A stretch of DNA of 64,000 bases from Myxococcus qinghaiensis (lineage in GTDB: Bacteria; Myxococcota; Myxococcia; Myxococcales; Myxococcaceae), in assembly GCF_024198215.1 (NCBI RefSeq), contig NZ_JAKCFA010000020.1, positions 62,001 to 126,000 on the forward strand, given 5' to 3'. The position numbers and the translations under genes were made by a program. Positions within the stretch are counted from its first letter, which is position 1; each line of letters starts with the position of its first letter. Shown here in pieces: positions 40,265 through 52,570 of the stretch. Below the pieces are notes generated by a model that saw only the letters and a program-made list of their open reading frames with translations, was not told the DNA's origin and searched no databases.

Positions 40265-40978
40265 GTGCGTTCCTTCCAACGTGGTGCGCTGGACCTTCGC
40301 CCCGTCATCATCACCCCCGGAGTGTCCCGCTATGCGGAGGGCTCCGTGCAGGTGGAGTTCGGCCACACCAAGGTGCTCGTCACGTGCTCCACCGAGGAGC
40401 GCGTTCCCCCGCACCTCATGGGCAAGGGCACCGGTTGGGTGACGGCCGAGTACGGCATGCTGCCCCGGGCCACGCACACGCGCAGCCACCGCGAGGCGGC
40501 CAAGGGAAAGCAGACCGGCCGCACCATGGAGATTCAGCGGCTCATCGGCCGCTCCCTGCGCGCCGCGGTGGACCTGTCCACGCTGGGCGTGCGCACCCTC
40601 ACGCTGGACTGCGACGTGATTCAGGCGGACGGCGGCACGCGCACCGCTTCGATTACCGGGGCCTATGTGGCGCTGGTGCTCGCGCTGCGCTCGCTGCAGA
40701 AGGCGGGCACGCTCACCAAGACGCCCAAGCTGACGCCCATGGCCGCGGTGTCCGTGGGCGTGGTGGGCGGCGAGGTGCGCGTGGACCTGGACTACGAGGA
40801 GGACTCGAAGGCGGACGTGGACCTGAACATCGTGGCCACGGGGGACGGGCGCATGGTGGAGGTGCAGGGCACCGCCGAGCACCAGCTCTTCGACCGCAAG
40901 GCGATGGACGCGATGCTCGACGGGGGCCTGGCCGCCATCCAGCAGCTCGTCGCCGCGCAGGCCAAGGCGCTCGAATGA
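40265..40978 (+). CDS. rph: Ribonuclease PH
   Basis: RNase PH trims the 3' ends of tRNA precursors by phosphorolysis. The 237-residue protein has the family blocks GSVQVEFGHTKVLVTCSTEERVPPHLMGKGTGWVTAEYGMLPRATHTRSHREA, then RTMEIQRLIGRSLRAAVDLSTLG, the substrate loop DCDVIQADGGTRTASITGAYVAL, and DLDYEEDSKADVDLNIV. GTG 40265 is the start; AGGAG lies six bases before it. Its stop overlaps the ATG of rdgB (ATGA), the usual rph-rdgB pairing. The tRNA cluster begins 70 bases beyond rdgB. Confidence 0.97.
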   Translation: MRSFQRGALDLRPVIITPGVSRYAEGSVQVEFGHTKVLVTCSTEERVPPHLMGKGTGWVTAEYGMLPRATHTRSHREAAKGKQTGRTMEIQRLIGRSLRAAVDLSTLGVRTLTLDCDVIQADGGTRTASITGAYVALVLALRSLQKAGTLTKTPKLTPMAAVSVGVVGGEVRVDLDYEEDSKADVDLNIVATGDGRMVEVQGTAEHQLFDRKAMDAMLDGGLAAIQQLVAAQAKALE

Positions 40979-41580
40979 CGACGGGCACGGCCAGGCTCCT
41001 CTTCGCCACCACCAACAAGGGCAAGCTGCGCGAGTTGCGCGAGCTGGTGGGGGACTCGGTGGAGGTGGTGTCGCTGGCGGACCTGGCGCCCATCCCCGAG
41101 CCCGAGGAGGACGGCGACACCTTCGAGGCCAACGCCGTGAAGAAGGCGCTGGAGTACGCCCGGGCCACCGGACTGCCCGCGCTGGCGGACGACTCCGGGC
41201 TGTGCGTGGACGCGCTGGAGGGACGGCCCGGCGTGCTGTCCGCCCGGTATGCGCCGGGGGACGACAAGGCCCGGTACCAGAAGCTGCTCGCGGAGCTGAC
41301 CGGGGTGCCCGACGCGAAGCGCACGGCGTCGTTCCGCTGCGCGCTGGCCCTGGCGTGGCCGGATGGCCGGACGCACGTGGAGGAGGGGCGGTGCGAGGGC
41401 CGCATCGGCCACGCGCCGAGCGGGACGCGTGGCTTCGGTTATGACCCCATCTTCATGTTTCCGGACAGTGGCCGGACGATGGCGGAGCTGACCCCGGAGG
41501 AGAAGTCCGCCGTGTCACACCGGGGCGCGGCCTTCCGGAAGATGAAGTCGAAGCTGCTGCTGCTCGCCACCAGCACTTGA
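40975..41580 (+). CDS. rdgB: XTP/dITP pyrophosphatase RdgB
   Basis: RdgB removes deaminated purine nucleotides (dITP, XTP) from the nucleotide pool by hydrolysis to monophosphates. The 201-residue protein has LLFATTNKGKLRELREL, EEDGDTFEANAVKKALEYARATGLPALADDSGLCVDALEGRPGVLSARYA, KRTASFRCALALAWPDG, APSGTRGFGYDPIFMFPD, ELTPEEKSAVSHRGAAF. ATG overlaps the rph stop (ATGA). Catalytic Asp in ADDSGL and the Glu residues of EANAxKKA are conserved. It is the last gene before the tRNA cluster. Confidence 0.96.
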   Translation: MTTGTARLLFATTNKGKLRELRELVGDSVEVVSLADLAPIPEPEEDGDTFEANAVKKALEYARATGLPALADDSGLCVDALEGRPGVLSARYAPGDDKARYQKLLAELTGVPDAKRTASFRCALALAWPDGRTHVEEGRCEGRIGHAPSGTRGFGYDPIFMFPDSGRTMAELTPEEKSAVSHRGAAFRKMKSKLLLLATST

Positions 41581-41650
41581 GCGCGCTGGTCAGGCACGTT
41601 GCCCTTGCGCGTCCGTCCGCGATGGTTCAACAATGCCGCACTCTACTTTT

Positions 41651-41724
<74 letters not shown>

Positions 41725-41760
41725 TTTTAAGTAGCGCAGTGGAAGCAGGCGGCCCGGCCA

Positions 41761-41837
41761 GCTCCAATAGCTCAGCTGGATAGAGCACCGACCTTCTAAG
41801 TCGGGGGTCGCAGGTTCGAGTCCTGCTTGGGGCGCCA
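41761..41837 (+). tRNA. tRNA-Arg (anticodon TCT)
   Basis: Acceptor GCTCCAA pairs with TTGGGGC (one wobble), discriminator G, then encoded CCA (41835-41837). Anticodon stem CCGAC/GTCGG and loop CTTCTAA give anticodon TCT, reading AGA. T-arm loop TTCGAGT is normal. Confidence 0.95.
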
Positions 41838-41920
41838 ACCTGGCTGCCGTGACATTTGGGCCTTGTACTGGCCCGGCTTTCCACGGTAGGGAAGCCACGC
41901 TTCAAACGCCGTTGCGGAAC

Positions 41921-41996
41921 GGCGGCCATAGCTCAACTGGTTAGAGCGCTGGACTGTGACTCCAGAGGTTGCCGGTTCGACCCCGGTTGGCCGCCC
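41921..41996 (+). tRNA. tRNA-His (anticodon GTG)
   Basis: The eight-base acceptor GGCGGCCA pairs with TGGCCGCC, including the extra G-1:C73 pair that is the identity element of tRNA-His. The anticodon stem CTGGA/TCCAG carries the loop CTGTGAC with GTG. CCA is not encoded. Confidence 0.94.
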
Positions 41997-42017
41997 ACGT
42001 TTTTCCCTCCGTACTCT

Positions 42018-42091
42018 GCGCTCGTAGCTCAACTGGATAGAGCACTGGGCTTCGAACCCAGGGGTTGGGGGTTCAAGTCCCTCCGAGCGCG
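42018..42091 (+). tRNA. tRNA-Arg (anticodon TCG)
   Basis: Acceptor GCGCTCG/CGAGCGC, discriminator G. Anticodon stem CTGGG/CCCAG and loop CTTCGAA give anticodon TCG, reading CGA. CCA is not encoded. This is the last tRNA of the first cluster. Confidence 0.94.
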
Positions 42092-42235
42092 CTCCAGTAC
42101 CCCGTCACTCCGATGAGCCGCGCCCGAGCAACGGCGCCTCCGAAGCGACTCCCGATACTCCTCACCGTGTGTCGCCCGTCCTCCGCCGAGGCCCTTCCGG
42201 CGGAGGAGGACTTCACGTCGTCGTGCGGGCGTGAT

Positions 42236-43336
42236 TCAGACGCCGTGCGCGGCGCCGTTTCCCTTGTCCGCGGTGGGCACGCGGCAGCGCAGCTCCGTCT
42301 CCGCCTCCAGCGCGAGCAGGTTCTCCCGCATCGCCTTGGCCCAGCGCGCGCGGGGCTGCTCCATCAGCTTCTCGTTCGCCAGCTCGATGCTCTCGCTCAG
42401 CTCCTCGTCGGAGAGCTCGGAGGCCGTCTTCCCCTTGTACGGGCCGAAGGCGACCACCACCGCGCTGGCCTTCAGTCCTGGCGCGGGTTGCGACGGGGCA
42501 GGGCGGGGCGCTTCGCTCGCCTCCACCTCCACGGCCTTCGCCGACTCTTTCGGAGGAAGGGGCGCCAGCGGCACGTCGACGTCGAGCCTCGCCTGCTTCT
42601 CCTCCTTGGCGGGCGCGGCGGGCAGGGTGGGGAAGGACGCCTTCACGGGGCCGGGACGCGCGCCCAACACCTCGTAGGCGCCCGTGGGCTCCACGTGGCT
42701 CGCGGCCGCCGGCTCGAAGTCGTCCGCCGGCATCTCCTCGCGGACGTACAGGCCGCCGAAGGACTCCGGATACGCCTTGCGCAGCACCGCCACGCGGGCG
42801 CACTTCTCAATCATCGTCGTGGGAATCTTGGCCCACAGCGGCGTCTGCTGGACGTAGCCGCTGAAGTCCAGCCACACCACCACGGGCAGCTTCCCGTCGC
42901 GCACCACGCGGGACCAGGCGCCCACCAGCGCGCCCTTGCGCTTGGCCGGGTTGAAGCGATGAACGACTTCGCCCTTCCCCTGGTCCACGACGATGTCGTC
43001 CTCGGCGAACACCGCGCTCGCCTGGATGCCCTTGAAGTCCGGGAAGCGCTCGGCCCGGGCGAGCATGCCGGCCTCGGAGGGCTGGAACTCGTACTTGTTC
43101 ACCCAGTTGGGCCGCTCGCGGTTGCCGATGTTCTGCCGCCGGGCCACGCAGAAGGCCTCCTTGAGGAGGGGGTCCAACCCGCTGCGCTTGCACTGCTCGA
43201 TGAAGAGGGCGAACTCGTCCTCGCTGATTCCCCGCGGGCAGATGGTGCGTCGGATGAGTTCCATCCGCTCCCGGCTCCAGTTGCCGAGCGCCGAACCCGC
43301 TTCTTCCACCTTGGGGGACATGTTGGCTTCACTCAC
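42236..43336 (-). CDS. bet: Phage-type recombinase Bet (RecT-like single-strand annealing protein) with C-terminal extension
   Basis: Bet proteins anneal complementary single strands in phage recombination. The core (about residues 15-205) has the family phrases RRTICPRGISEDEFALFIEQCKRSGLDPLLKEAFCVARRQ, EFQPSEAGMLARAER, ASAVFAEDDIVV, GAWSRVVRDGK, WLDFSGYVQQTPLWAKIPTTMIEKCARVAVLRKAYPE. About 85 low-complexity linker residues follow, then FGPYKGKTASELSDEELSESI (from about 297), reminiscent of small DUF3820-type motifs. GTG 43336 is preferred since AGGAG sits six bases before it; ATG 43351 or 43321 are alternatives. No exonuclease partner or phage structural gene is near. The gene lies on the opposite strand between two tRNA groups, a typical integration neighbourhood. 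Confidence 0.85.
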   Translation of the reverse strand: MSEANMSPKVEEAGSALGNWSRERMELIRRTICPRGISEDEFALFIEQCKRSGLDPLLKEAFCVARRQNIGNRERPNWVNKYEFQPSEAGMLARAERFPDFKGIQASAVFAEDDIVVDQGKGEVVHRFNPAKRKGALVGAWSRVVRDGKLPVVVWLDFSGYVQQTPLWAKIPTTMIEKCARVAVLRKAYPESFGGLYVREEMPADDFEPAAASHVEPTGAYEVLGARPGPVKASFPTLPAAPAKEEKQARLDVDVPLAPLPPKESAKAVEVEASEAPRPAPSQPAPGLKASAVVVAFGPYKGKTASELSDEELSESIELANEKLMEQPRARWAKAMRENLLALEAETELRCRVPTADKGNGAAHGV

Positions 43337-43641
43337 TGTCGTCTCCTGCATACGTCCTGCGCGAAAAGGGCGGACGACCTCCGTCCGCCCGCCTGTGCCG
43401 CGGCGGTGCACCTGTGCGAAGCCCGAATAAGGGGCCGTGCGTGCCTGTTCGCTCCGGTGGACCGGGTCGCGAAAAGGCCCGACGTGGCCTCGTTCAACAG
43501 CGATGCTGGGAGCCTGTTTCATCCGCGCGCGACCCCGCGGTGGCGCCAGCCCGTGGGGCGGGCGGCGCGGCGTCACCCGGACTCGGCGTCTCCGAGAGGT
43601 GATCGCTCAGCGCGGGAATGCAGGGGGGACGAAAATACTTT

Positions 43642-43670
43642 TTGACAGCGCGGGCGGCCTTCTGTAGTTA
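43642..43670 (+). promoter_or_regulatory. Sigma70-type promoter for tRNA-Lys
   Basis: A perfect -35 TTGACA (43642-43647) and, 17 bases later, TAGTTA (43665-43670) as -10. An A/T-rich stretch (AAAATACTTT) precedes it like an UP element. Transcription would begin about 40 bases before the tRNA-Lys gene and stop at the hairpin after it. Confidence 0.7.
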
Positions 43671-43717
43671 CCGCCGCCACTTGGACGTCACGCAGCCGAC
43701 GGGCCAAGCGCAGTGCC

Positions 43718-43790
43718 GGGAGCGTAGCTCAATTGGCAGAGCAATGGACTCTTAATCCATAGGTTGTGGGTTCGATTCCCTCCGCTCTCA
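43718..43790 (+). tRNA. tRNA-Lys (anticodon CTT)
   Basis: Acceptor GGGAGCG pairs with CGCTCTC (one G-T), discriminator A. Anticodon stem ATGGA/TCCAT and loop CTCTTAA give anticodon CTT, reading AAG. CCA is not encoded. It has its own promoter and terminator. Confidence 0.95.
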
Positions 43791-43792
43791 TC

Positions 43793-43832
43793 ACGGGGTC
43801 TCTCCAGAAATGGAGAGACCCCGTTTCTTTTT
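43793..43832 (+). terminator. Rho-independent terminator after tRNA-Lys
   Basis: ACGGGGTCTCTCCA (43793-43806) pairs perfectly with TGGAGAGACCCCGT (43811-43824), 14 base pairs closed by a GAAA tetraloop and followed by the T-rich tail TTTCTTTTT. It starts three bases after the tRNA and is the clearest terminator in the window. Confidence 0.95.
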
Positions 43833-43907
43833 CCGCACGGCGCCGCCGCATGCTGACGTCCACCGGACGTTTCGCGGTATGTACGGAACACGGCACGCGG
43901 CGCATCC

Positions 43908-43989
43908 GGGCGGGTGGCGAAACTGGTAGACGCGCCAGACTTAGGATCTGGTACCGCAAGGTGTGAGGGTTCGAGTCCCTCCTCGCCCA
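43908..43989 (+). tRNA. tRNA-Leu (anticodon TAG)
   Basis: A class II tRNA with a long variable arm. Acceptor GGGCGGG pairs with CTCGCCC (one wobble), discriminator A. Anticodon stem CCAGA/TCTGG and loop CTTAGGA give anticodon TAG, reading CUA and other CUN codons. The variable arm (TACCGCAAGGTGT region) forms a short stem. CCA is not encoded. The next gene is tig. Confidence 0.95.
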
Positions 43990-43996
43990 TTTCGCG

Positions 43997-44025
43997 TTGA
44001 CCCGTTCGTGCCTATCCCCTAAACG
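43997..44025 (+). promoter_or_regulatory. Candidate sigma70-type promoter of tig
   Basis: TTGACC (43997-44002) and TAAACG (44020-44025) are separated by exactly 17 bases. The pair lies eight bases after tRNA-Leu and about 65 bases before the tig ATG, so it could drive tig and clpP independently of the tRNA. Confidence 0.55.
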
Positions 44026-44090
44026 CGCACGTCCCACTTTTCCGGCGCCGCTCGGGACGACTGTCCGAGGCGGCGGCGAGCGAGGCCCGT

Positions 44091-45368
44091 ATGAAGGTCC
44101 AGGTCGAAGAGCTCTCTCCCGTCGAGAAGAAGCTCTCCATCGAGGTCGAGTCCGCCCGCGTGGCGGAAGAGCTGAACCGCGCTTATTCCGCGCTGAGCAA
44201 GCAGGTGAAGCTGCCCGGCTTCCGTCAGGGCAAGGTTCCCCGCCGCATCCTGGAGCAGCGCTTCAAGGATCAAATCGAGGACGAGGTCATCCAGCGCGTG
44301 GTGCAGAGCGCCTACCTGGATGCCGTGCGCGAGCACAACGTGGAGGTCGTCGCCAGCCCGCAGGTGACCAACCAGGGCCTGAAGGCGGACGCCCCCTTCA
44401 GCTTCGAGGCCCGGGTGGAGGTCAAGCCCAAGGTCGAGGCGAAGGAGTACGCGGAGCTGCCCCTGACCAAGGCGGAGGTGTCCGTCACCGACGAGCAGGT
44501 CAACGAGCAGCTGGACCGCATGCGCCAGTCGCTGAGCCGGCTGGAGCCCGTGACGGACCGCGACTCGGCGGCCTCCGGCGACTACGCCACCGTGGACTAC
44601 GACGCCACCGTGGACGGCCAGCCGTTCACCGGCAGCAAGGCCGAGGGCATCACCGTCCAGGTGCAGCCCGGTGAGCTGGTCGAGTCGAAGATCGCCGCCC
44701 TGGAAGGCCTGAAGGTGGGCGAGTCCAAGGACATCGACTACGCCTTCCCCGCCGACTACCGCGTGGAAGAGGTGAAGGGGAAGACGGGCCGCTTCCACGT
44801 CACCCTCAAGGCGCTGAAGAAGGAGATCAGCCCCGAGCTGAACGACGACTTCGCCAAGGAGACGGGAATCGCCCAGACCATGGAGGACCTGCGCGGCAAG
44901 CTGCGCACCGACATGGAGAAGGCGCGCCGTTCGCAAGCGGACAACGACGAGCGCGAGGCCCTGGTGAAGGTGCTCGTGGAGCGCAACCCGTTCGAGGTCC
45001 CCCGCGCCATGGTGGAGCGCGCCATGGACTCCATGCTGCGGGGTGCCCTGCAGCAGCTGCAGCGCTCGGGCGTGGACCCCAGCCGCCTGAACCTGGACTT
45101 CAACCGGCTGCGCGAGGAGATGCGCGAGAAGGCCCTCCAGGAAGTGAAGGGCACGCTGCTCTTGGAGTCCATCGCCCTCAAGGAGGGCGTGCAGGCGTCT
45201 GACGCGGACGTGGACGCGCGCATCGAGCAGCTCGCCGTGGAGGCGGGCCAGCCCGTGGCCGCCGTGAAGAAGTACTTCAAGGGTCCGGACGAGCGCCTCG
45301 GGTTGTCTCTGCGACTGCGCGAGGAAAAGACGATTGAATTCCTGAAGGGCCGGGCGAAGTATTCCTGA
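44091..45368 (+). CDS. tig: Trigger factor
   Basis: Trigger factor is the ribosome-bound chaperone and peptidyl-prolyl isomerase that receives nascent chains. The 425-residue protein has the ribosome-binding tail signature LPGFRQGKVPRRILEQRF, the FKBP-like PPIase part (about 155-240: DSAASGDYATVDYDATVDGQPF), and a long helical C-terminal domain. The canonical order tig-clpP-clpX-lon is kept here, with a peptidase gene between clpX and lon. It starts at ATG 44091 and is followed after 58 bases by clpP, so they are likely co-transcribed from the promoter at about 44000. Confidence 0.97.
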   Translation: MKVQVEELSPVEKKLSIEVESARVAEELNRAYSALSKQVKLPGFRQGKVPRRILEQRFKDQIEDEVIQRVVQSAYLDAVREHNVEVVASPQVTNQGLKADAPFSFEARVEVKPKVEAKEYAELPLTKAEVSVTDEQVNEQLDRMRQSLSRLEPVTDRDSAASGDYATVDYDATVDGQPFTGSKAEGITVQVQPGELVESKIAALEGLKVGESKDIDYAFPADYRVEEVKGKTGRFHVTLKALKKEISPELNDDFAKETGIAQTMEDLRGKLRTDMEKARRSQADNDEREALVKVLVERNPFEVPRAMVERAMDSMLRGALQQLQRSGVDPSRLNLDFNRLREEMREKALQEVKGTLLLESIALKEGVQASDADVDARIEQLAVEAGQPVAAVKKYFKGPDERLGLSLRLREEKTIEFLKGRAKYS

Positions 45369-45426
45369 GGTTCTCTTCCGAGCCGTCCCGTCTTAAGAGC
45401 TTCAGAGCCCGCTACTCGAGGTCGAC

Positions 45427-46047
45427 ATGCCCTTCATGCCCGTTCCCTACGTCATCGAGCAGACGCACCGCGGTGAGCGCTCGTACGACATCTACAGTCG
45501 GCTCCTGAAGGACCGCATCATCATGCTGGGCACCGAAATCGACGATGACGTGGCCAACGTCATCGTCGCCCAGCTGCTGTTCCTCGAGTCCGAAGACCCG
45601 GACAAGGACATCAACATCTACATCAACTCGCCGGGCGGCTCCGTGACGGCGGGCATGGCCATCTACGACACGATGCAGTACGTCAAGCCGCCGGTGTCCA
45701 CCATCTGCGTGGGCCAGGCGGCGTCGATGGGGGCCGTGCTCCTGCTCGCCGGGACGAAGGGCAAGCGCTACACGCTGCCCTCCAGCCGCATCATGATCCA
45801 CCAGCCCCTGGGCGGGGTGCGGGGCCAGGCCACGGATATCGAAATCCAGGCCCGGGAAATCCTCCGGATGAAGGCGAAGCTCAACGAGATCATCGTCAAG
45901 CACACCGGGCAGACCATCGAGCGAGTCGAGAAGGACACGGATCGCGACTACTTCATGGGCGCCACGGAGGCGAAAGCCTACGGAATCGTGGATGAAATCC
46001 AGAACCCGAGGAAGGTCGTCGGGCTGGGCAAGGACGAGAAGAAGTAA
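45427..46047 (+). CDS. clpP: ATP-dependent Clp protease proteolytic subunit ClpP
   Basis: ClpP forms the 14-subunit proteolytic barrel that works with ClpX or ClpA. The 206-residue protein has catalytic Ser100 in GQAASMGAVLL, His125 in RIMIHQPLGG and Asp174 in TDRDYF. The N-terminal propeptide-like segment MPFMPVPYVIEQ and ERSYDIYSRLLKDRIIMLG are typical. Length is normal (E. coli 207). It follows tig by 58 bases and is ended by a strong hairpin at 46080, with clpX about 215 bases beyond. Confidence 0.98.
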   Translation: MPFMPVPYVIEQTHRGERSYDIYSRLLKDRIIMLGTEIDDDVANVIVAQLLFLESEDPDKDINIYINSPGGSVTAGMAIYDTMQYVKPPVSTICVGQAASMGAVLLLAGTKGKRYTLPSSRIMIHQPLGGVRGQATDIEIQAREILRMKAKLNEIIVKHTGQTIERVEKDTDRDYFMGATEAKAYGIVDEIQNPRKVVGLGKDEKK

Positions 46048-46079
46048 CGGTTCGCCGGGGCTTGACGCCTCGGCCGGTG

Positions 46080-46127
46080 GCCGGAGCCGCGGGAATTCGT
46101 CCCCGCGCCTCCGGCTTTCTGCTTTCT
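46080..46127 (+). terminator. Strong hairpin terminator after clpP
   Basis: GCCGGAG (46080-46086) pairs with CTCCGGC (46109-46115), and inside it CGCGGG (46088-46093) pairs with CCCGCG (46102-46107), separated by a C-C mismatch. A T/C-rich tail TTTCTGCTTTCT follows. It separates the tig-clpP transcript from clpX. Confidence 0.85.
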
Positions 46128-46262
46128 GCGCCGACCCACTCTCCCTGTTAAGTACCGGGAAGGCGCGTGGACGTCCCTGATGGGGGCTGACTAGATTGCT
46201 TTGAGGCCGGGTCGGGTGGCGCGAGGCAGGGTGGCGGCTTTACAGGCGCAGCGAGGGATTTC

Positions 46263-47546
<1,284 letters not shown>

Positions 47547-47557
47547 CGCGGGACGAC

Positions 47558-47586
47558 GGGGCCGCCTCTTCCAGGGGCGGTCCCTT
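47558..47586 (+). terminator. Hairpin after clpX
   Basis: GGGGCCGCC (47558-47566) pairs with GGCGGTCCC (47576-47584), nine pairs with one wobble, followed only by TTGAG. It is a plausible, weakly T-tailed terminator between clpX and the peptidase gene. Confidence 0.5.
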
Positions 47587-47721
47587 GAGATGTGACGGGG
47601 CGCGTCAAGGGCCAGGAAGCAGGCCCGACGCGCCCCACGCATTCTGTCGGGAGGGCCGGCCTGCCAGGCGGCCCACGGTTTTTGTGGGACGGGCCTGGGG
47701 CTTTCTGTATGTGCTGGCTCC

Positions 47722-49908
47722 ATGACACGGCTGCCCTTGCCCGCCTTGTTGTTGATGCTCTCTGCCTGCGCTGGCTCGAAGCCAGCGGAACGGGAGGCGC
47801 CCCCGGAGGGGACGCGGGCCCAGGAGGAACACTCGCGCATGGCATACCCGGCGACACGGGTGGACGCGGTGGTGGACACGGTGCACGGCGTGACGGTGCC
47901 GGACGCCTACCGCTGGCTGGAAGACGAGAAGGCTCCCGAAGTCCAGGCGTGGATGAAGGCGCAGGACGCCGTCGCGCGCGAGGCCCTGGCGAAGATGCCT
48001 GGCCGGGACGCGCTGGTGCGTCGCTTCCGCGAGCTGTTCTACGTGGACTCCATCTCCATCCCCGCCCGGCGCGCGGGCCGCTACTTCTACATCCGCACCC
48101 ACAAGGACAAGGAGAAGGCGGTCCTCTACTGGCGTGACGGCGAGAAGGGCGCGGAGAAAGTCCTCCTGGACCCCAACGGCTGGAGCCAGGACGGCTCCGT
48201 GTCGCTGGGCACGTGGGCGCCCTCGTGGGACGGCAAGAAGCTCGTCTTCGCGCAGAAGCCCAACGCGGCCGACGAGGCCGTGCTGCACGTGGTGGACGTG
48301 GACTCGGGCCAGTGGTCGAAGGGGGATGTCATCGAGGGTGCCAAGTACGCGCAGCCCCGGTGGACGCCGGACGGCAAGGGCTTCTATTACGAGTGGCTGC
48401 CCTCGGACGCCTCCATCCCCGTGGACGCGCGGCCGGGCTACACCACGCTGCGCTTCCACGCGCTGGGCGAGGACCCGAAGAAGGACGCGCTGGTTCACCC
48501 GCACACGGGTGACCCGTCCACCTTCCTTCAAGGTGACTTGAGCCGCGACGGCCAGTTCCTCTTCGTCTACATCCTCCGCGGCTGGAACGAGAACGACGTC
48601 TACTGGAAGCGGCCCGGGGAGAAGGACTTCCGTCTGCTCGTGAAGGGGCAGGGCGCCCGCTACAACGTCGTGGCCTGGAAGGGCCGCTTCTACGTCAACA
48701 CCGACGAGGGCGCCCCGCGCCAGCGCGTGTTCGAGGTGGACCCGGCGCACTCCGAGCGCTCGGCGTGGAAGGAGATCGTCCCCGAGGACCCGGTGGCCTC
48801 GCTCCAGAACATGAACGTCGTCGGGGAGCACCTGGCGCTGGAGTACATGAAGGACGCCACCACCGTCATCCGCGTGGCGACGCTGCGGGGCAAGCGGGTG
48901 CGCGAGGTGGAGCTGCCCGGGGTGGGCGCGGCCTCCAACCTGTCCGGCCTGGAGGACGAGGACGAGGCGTACTTCGTCTTCACGTCCTTCACCACGCCCC
49001 GGCGCGTCTACAAGACGTCCGTCCAGAGCGGGAAGTCTGAGCTGTGGGCCCAGGTGGAGCTGCCCATGGACCCGTCGGCCTACACCGTGGACCAGGTCTT
49101 CTACCCCTCCAAGGATGGCACCCGCGTGCCCATGTTCCTGGTGTACCGAAAAGGCCTGAAGCGGGACGGGAACGCCCCCACGCTGCTGTACGGGTATGGC
49201 GGTTTCAACGTCAACATGGAGGCCAACTTCCGAGCCAGCATCCTGCCCTGGCTGGACGCGGGAGGGGTGTATGCGGTGGCCAACCTGCGTGGGGGCGGCG
49301 AGTACGGGACGGCCTGGCACGAGGCTGGCCGCCAGGCGAACAAGCAGAACGTCTTCGACGACTTCCACGCCGCCGCCGAGTACCTCATCCGCGAGCAGTA
49401 CACCCAGCCCCGGAAGCTGGCCATCCAGGGCGGCAGCAACGGCGGCCTGCTGGTGGGGGCGGCCATGACTCAGCGCCCGGAACTGTACGGCGCGGTGGTG
49501 TGCCAGGTGCCCCTGCTGGACATGGTGCGCTACCACCTCTTCGGAAGCGGGCGGACGTGGATTCCGGAGTACGGGACGGCGGAGAAGGCCGAGGAGTTCC
49601 GGACGCTGCACGCCTACTCGCCCTACCACCATGTCCGTCCGGACGTGCGCTACCCCGCGCTTTTGATGATGTCCGCGGACCACGATGACCGGGTGGACCC
49701 CATGCACGCTCGCAAGTTCGTGGCGGCGGTGCAGAACGCACCTGGCGGCCTGTCACCCGCCCTGCTGCGCATCGAAATGAATGCGGGACATGGTGGCGCC
49801 GACCAGGTGGCCAAGAGCATTGAATCCAGCGCGGACCAGTACGCGTTCTTGTTCCAGGCGTTGGAGGTGGGAGGGCTCCAGGGTGGGCAGGCAGCGCAGG
49901 GCCGCTGA
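47722..49908 (+). CDS. Prolyl oligopeptidase family lipoprotein (S9A)
   Basis: A 728-residue serine peptidase that cuts short peptides after proline. MTRLPLPALLLMLSAC is a lipoprotein signal (lipobox LSAC), so unlike the cytosolic form it is exported and membrane-anchored. Residues about 40-440 form the seven-bladed propeller that filters substrate size. The alpha/beta hydrolase domain has nucleophile Ser572 in QGGSNGGLLVGA, acid Asp in SADHDDRVDPMHA (about 655) and His690 in MNAGHGGADQ. NLRGGGEYGTAWHEAG is the usual N-terminal part of the hydrolase. It lies between clpX and lon, suggesting it handles peptides made outside the cell. Confidence 0.95.
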   Translation: MTRLPLPALLLMLSACAGSKPAEREAPPEGTRAQEEHSRMAYPATRVDAVVDTVHGVTVPDAYRWLEDEKAPEVQAWMKAQDAVAREALAKMPGRDALVRRFRELFYVDSISIPARRAGRYFYIRTHKDKEKAVLYWRDGEKGAEKVLLDPNGWSQDGSVSLGTWAPSWDGKKLVFAQKPNAADEAVLHVVDVDSGQWSKGDVIEGAKYAQPRWTPDGKGFYYEWLPSDASIPVDARPGYTTLRFHALGEDPKKDALVHPHTGDPSTFLQGDLSRDGQFLFVYILRGWNENDVYWKRPGEKDFRLLVKGQGARYNVVAWKGRFYVNTDEGAPRQRVFEVDPAHSERSAWKEIVPEDPVASLQNMNVVGEHLALEYMKDATTVIRVATLRGKRVREVELPGVGAASNLSGLEDEDEAYFVFTSFTTPRRVYKTSVQSGKSELWAQVELPMDPSAYTVDQVFYPSKDGTRVPMFLVYRKGLKRDGNAPTLLYGYGGFNVNMEANFRASILPWLDAGGVYAVANLRGGGEYGTAWHEAGRQANKQNVFDDFHAAAEYLIREQYTQPRKLAIQGGSNGGLLVGAAMTQRPELYGAVVCQVPLLDMVRYHLFGSGRTWIPEYGTAEKAEEFRTLHAYSPYHHVRPDVRYPALLMMSADHDDRVDPMHARKFVAAVQNAPGGLSPALLRIEMNAGHGGADQVAKSIESSADQYAFLFQALEVGGLQGGQAAQGR

Positions 49909-49944
49909 CACCCCAGGCGGACATCCGAGTCGGCTCCGGGTGTT

Positions 49945-49975
49945 CCCTTGAAGGCAGCAAGTGGTTCCCCAATCT
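49945..49975 (+). promoter_or_regulatory. Sigma32-like heat-shock promoter upstream of lon
   Basis: CCCTTGAA (49945-49952) and, after 14 bases, CCCCAATCT (49967-49975) match the E. coli sigma32 consensus CCCTTGAA-N13-15-CCCCATNT closely in the -35 and in the CCCCA of the -10. It lies about 130 bases before the lon ATG. The match is by eye; heat induction is inferred. Confidence 0.65.
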
Positions 49976-50106
49976 TGAGGCGGGGAACGGCGCCTGAAAC
50001 CGACGTGTTATAGACATGCTTCACCCCGGGTAAGCGCTCGTCGGGAGAGCAACCGGGCAACTCTTCAGGGGCCTACCCTCCCGGTAGGCCAGCAGGTGGC
50101 GGATAC

Positions 50107-52557
<2,451 letters not shown>

Positions 52558-52570
52558 CGCCGGGGTGACA

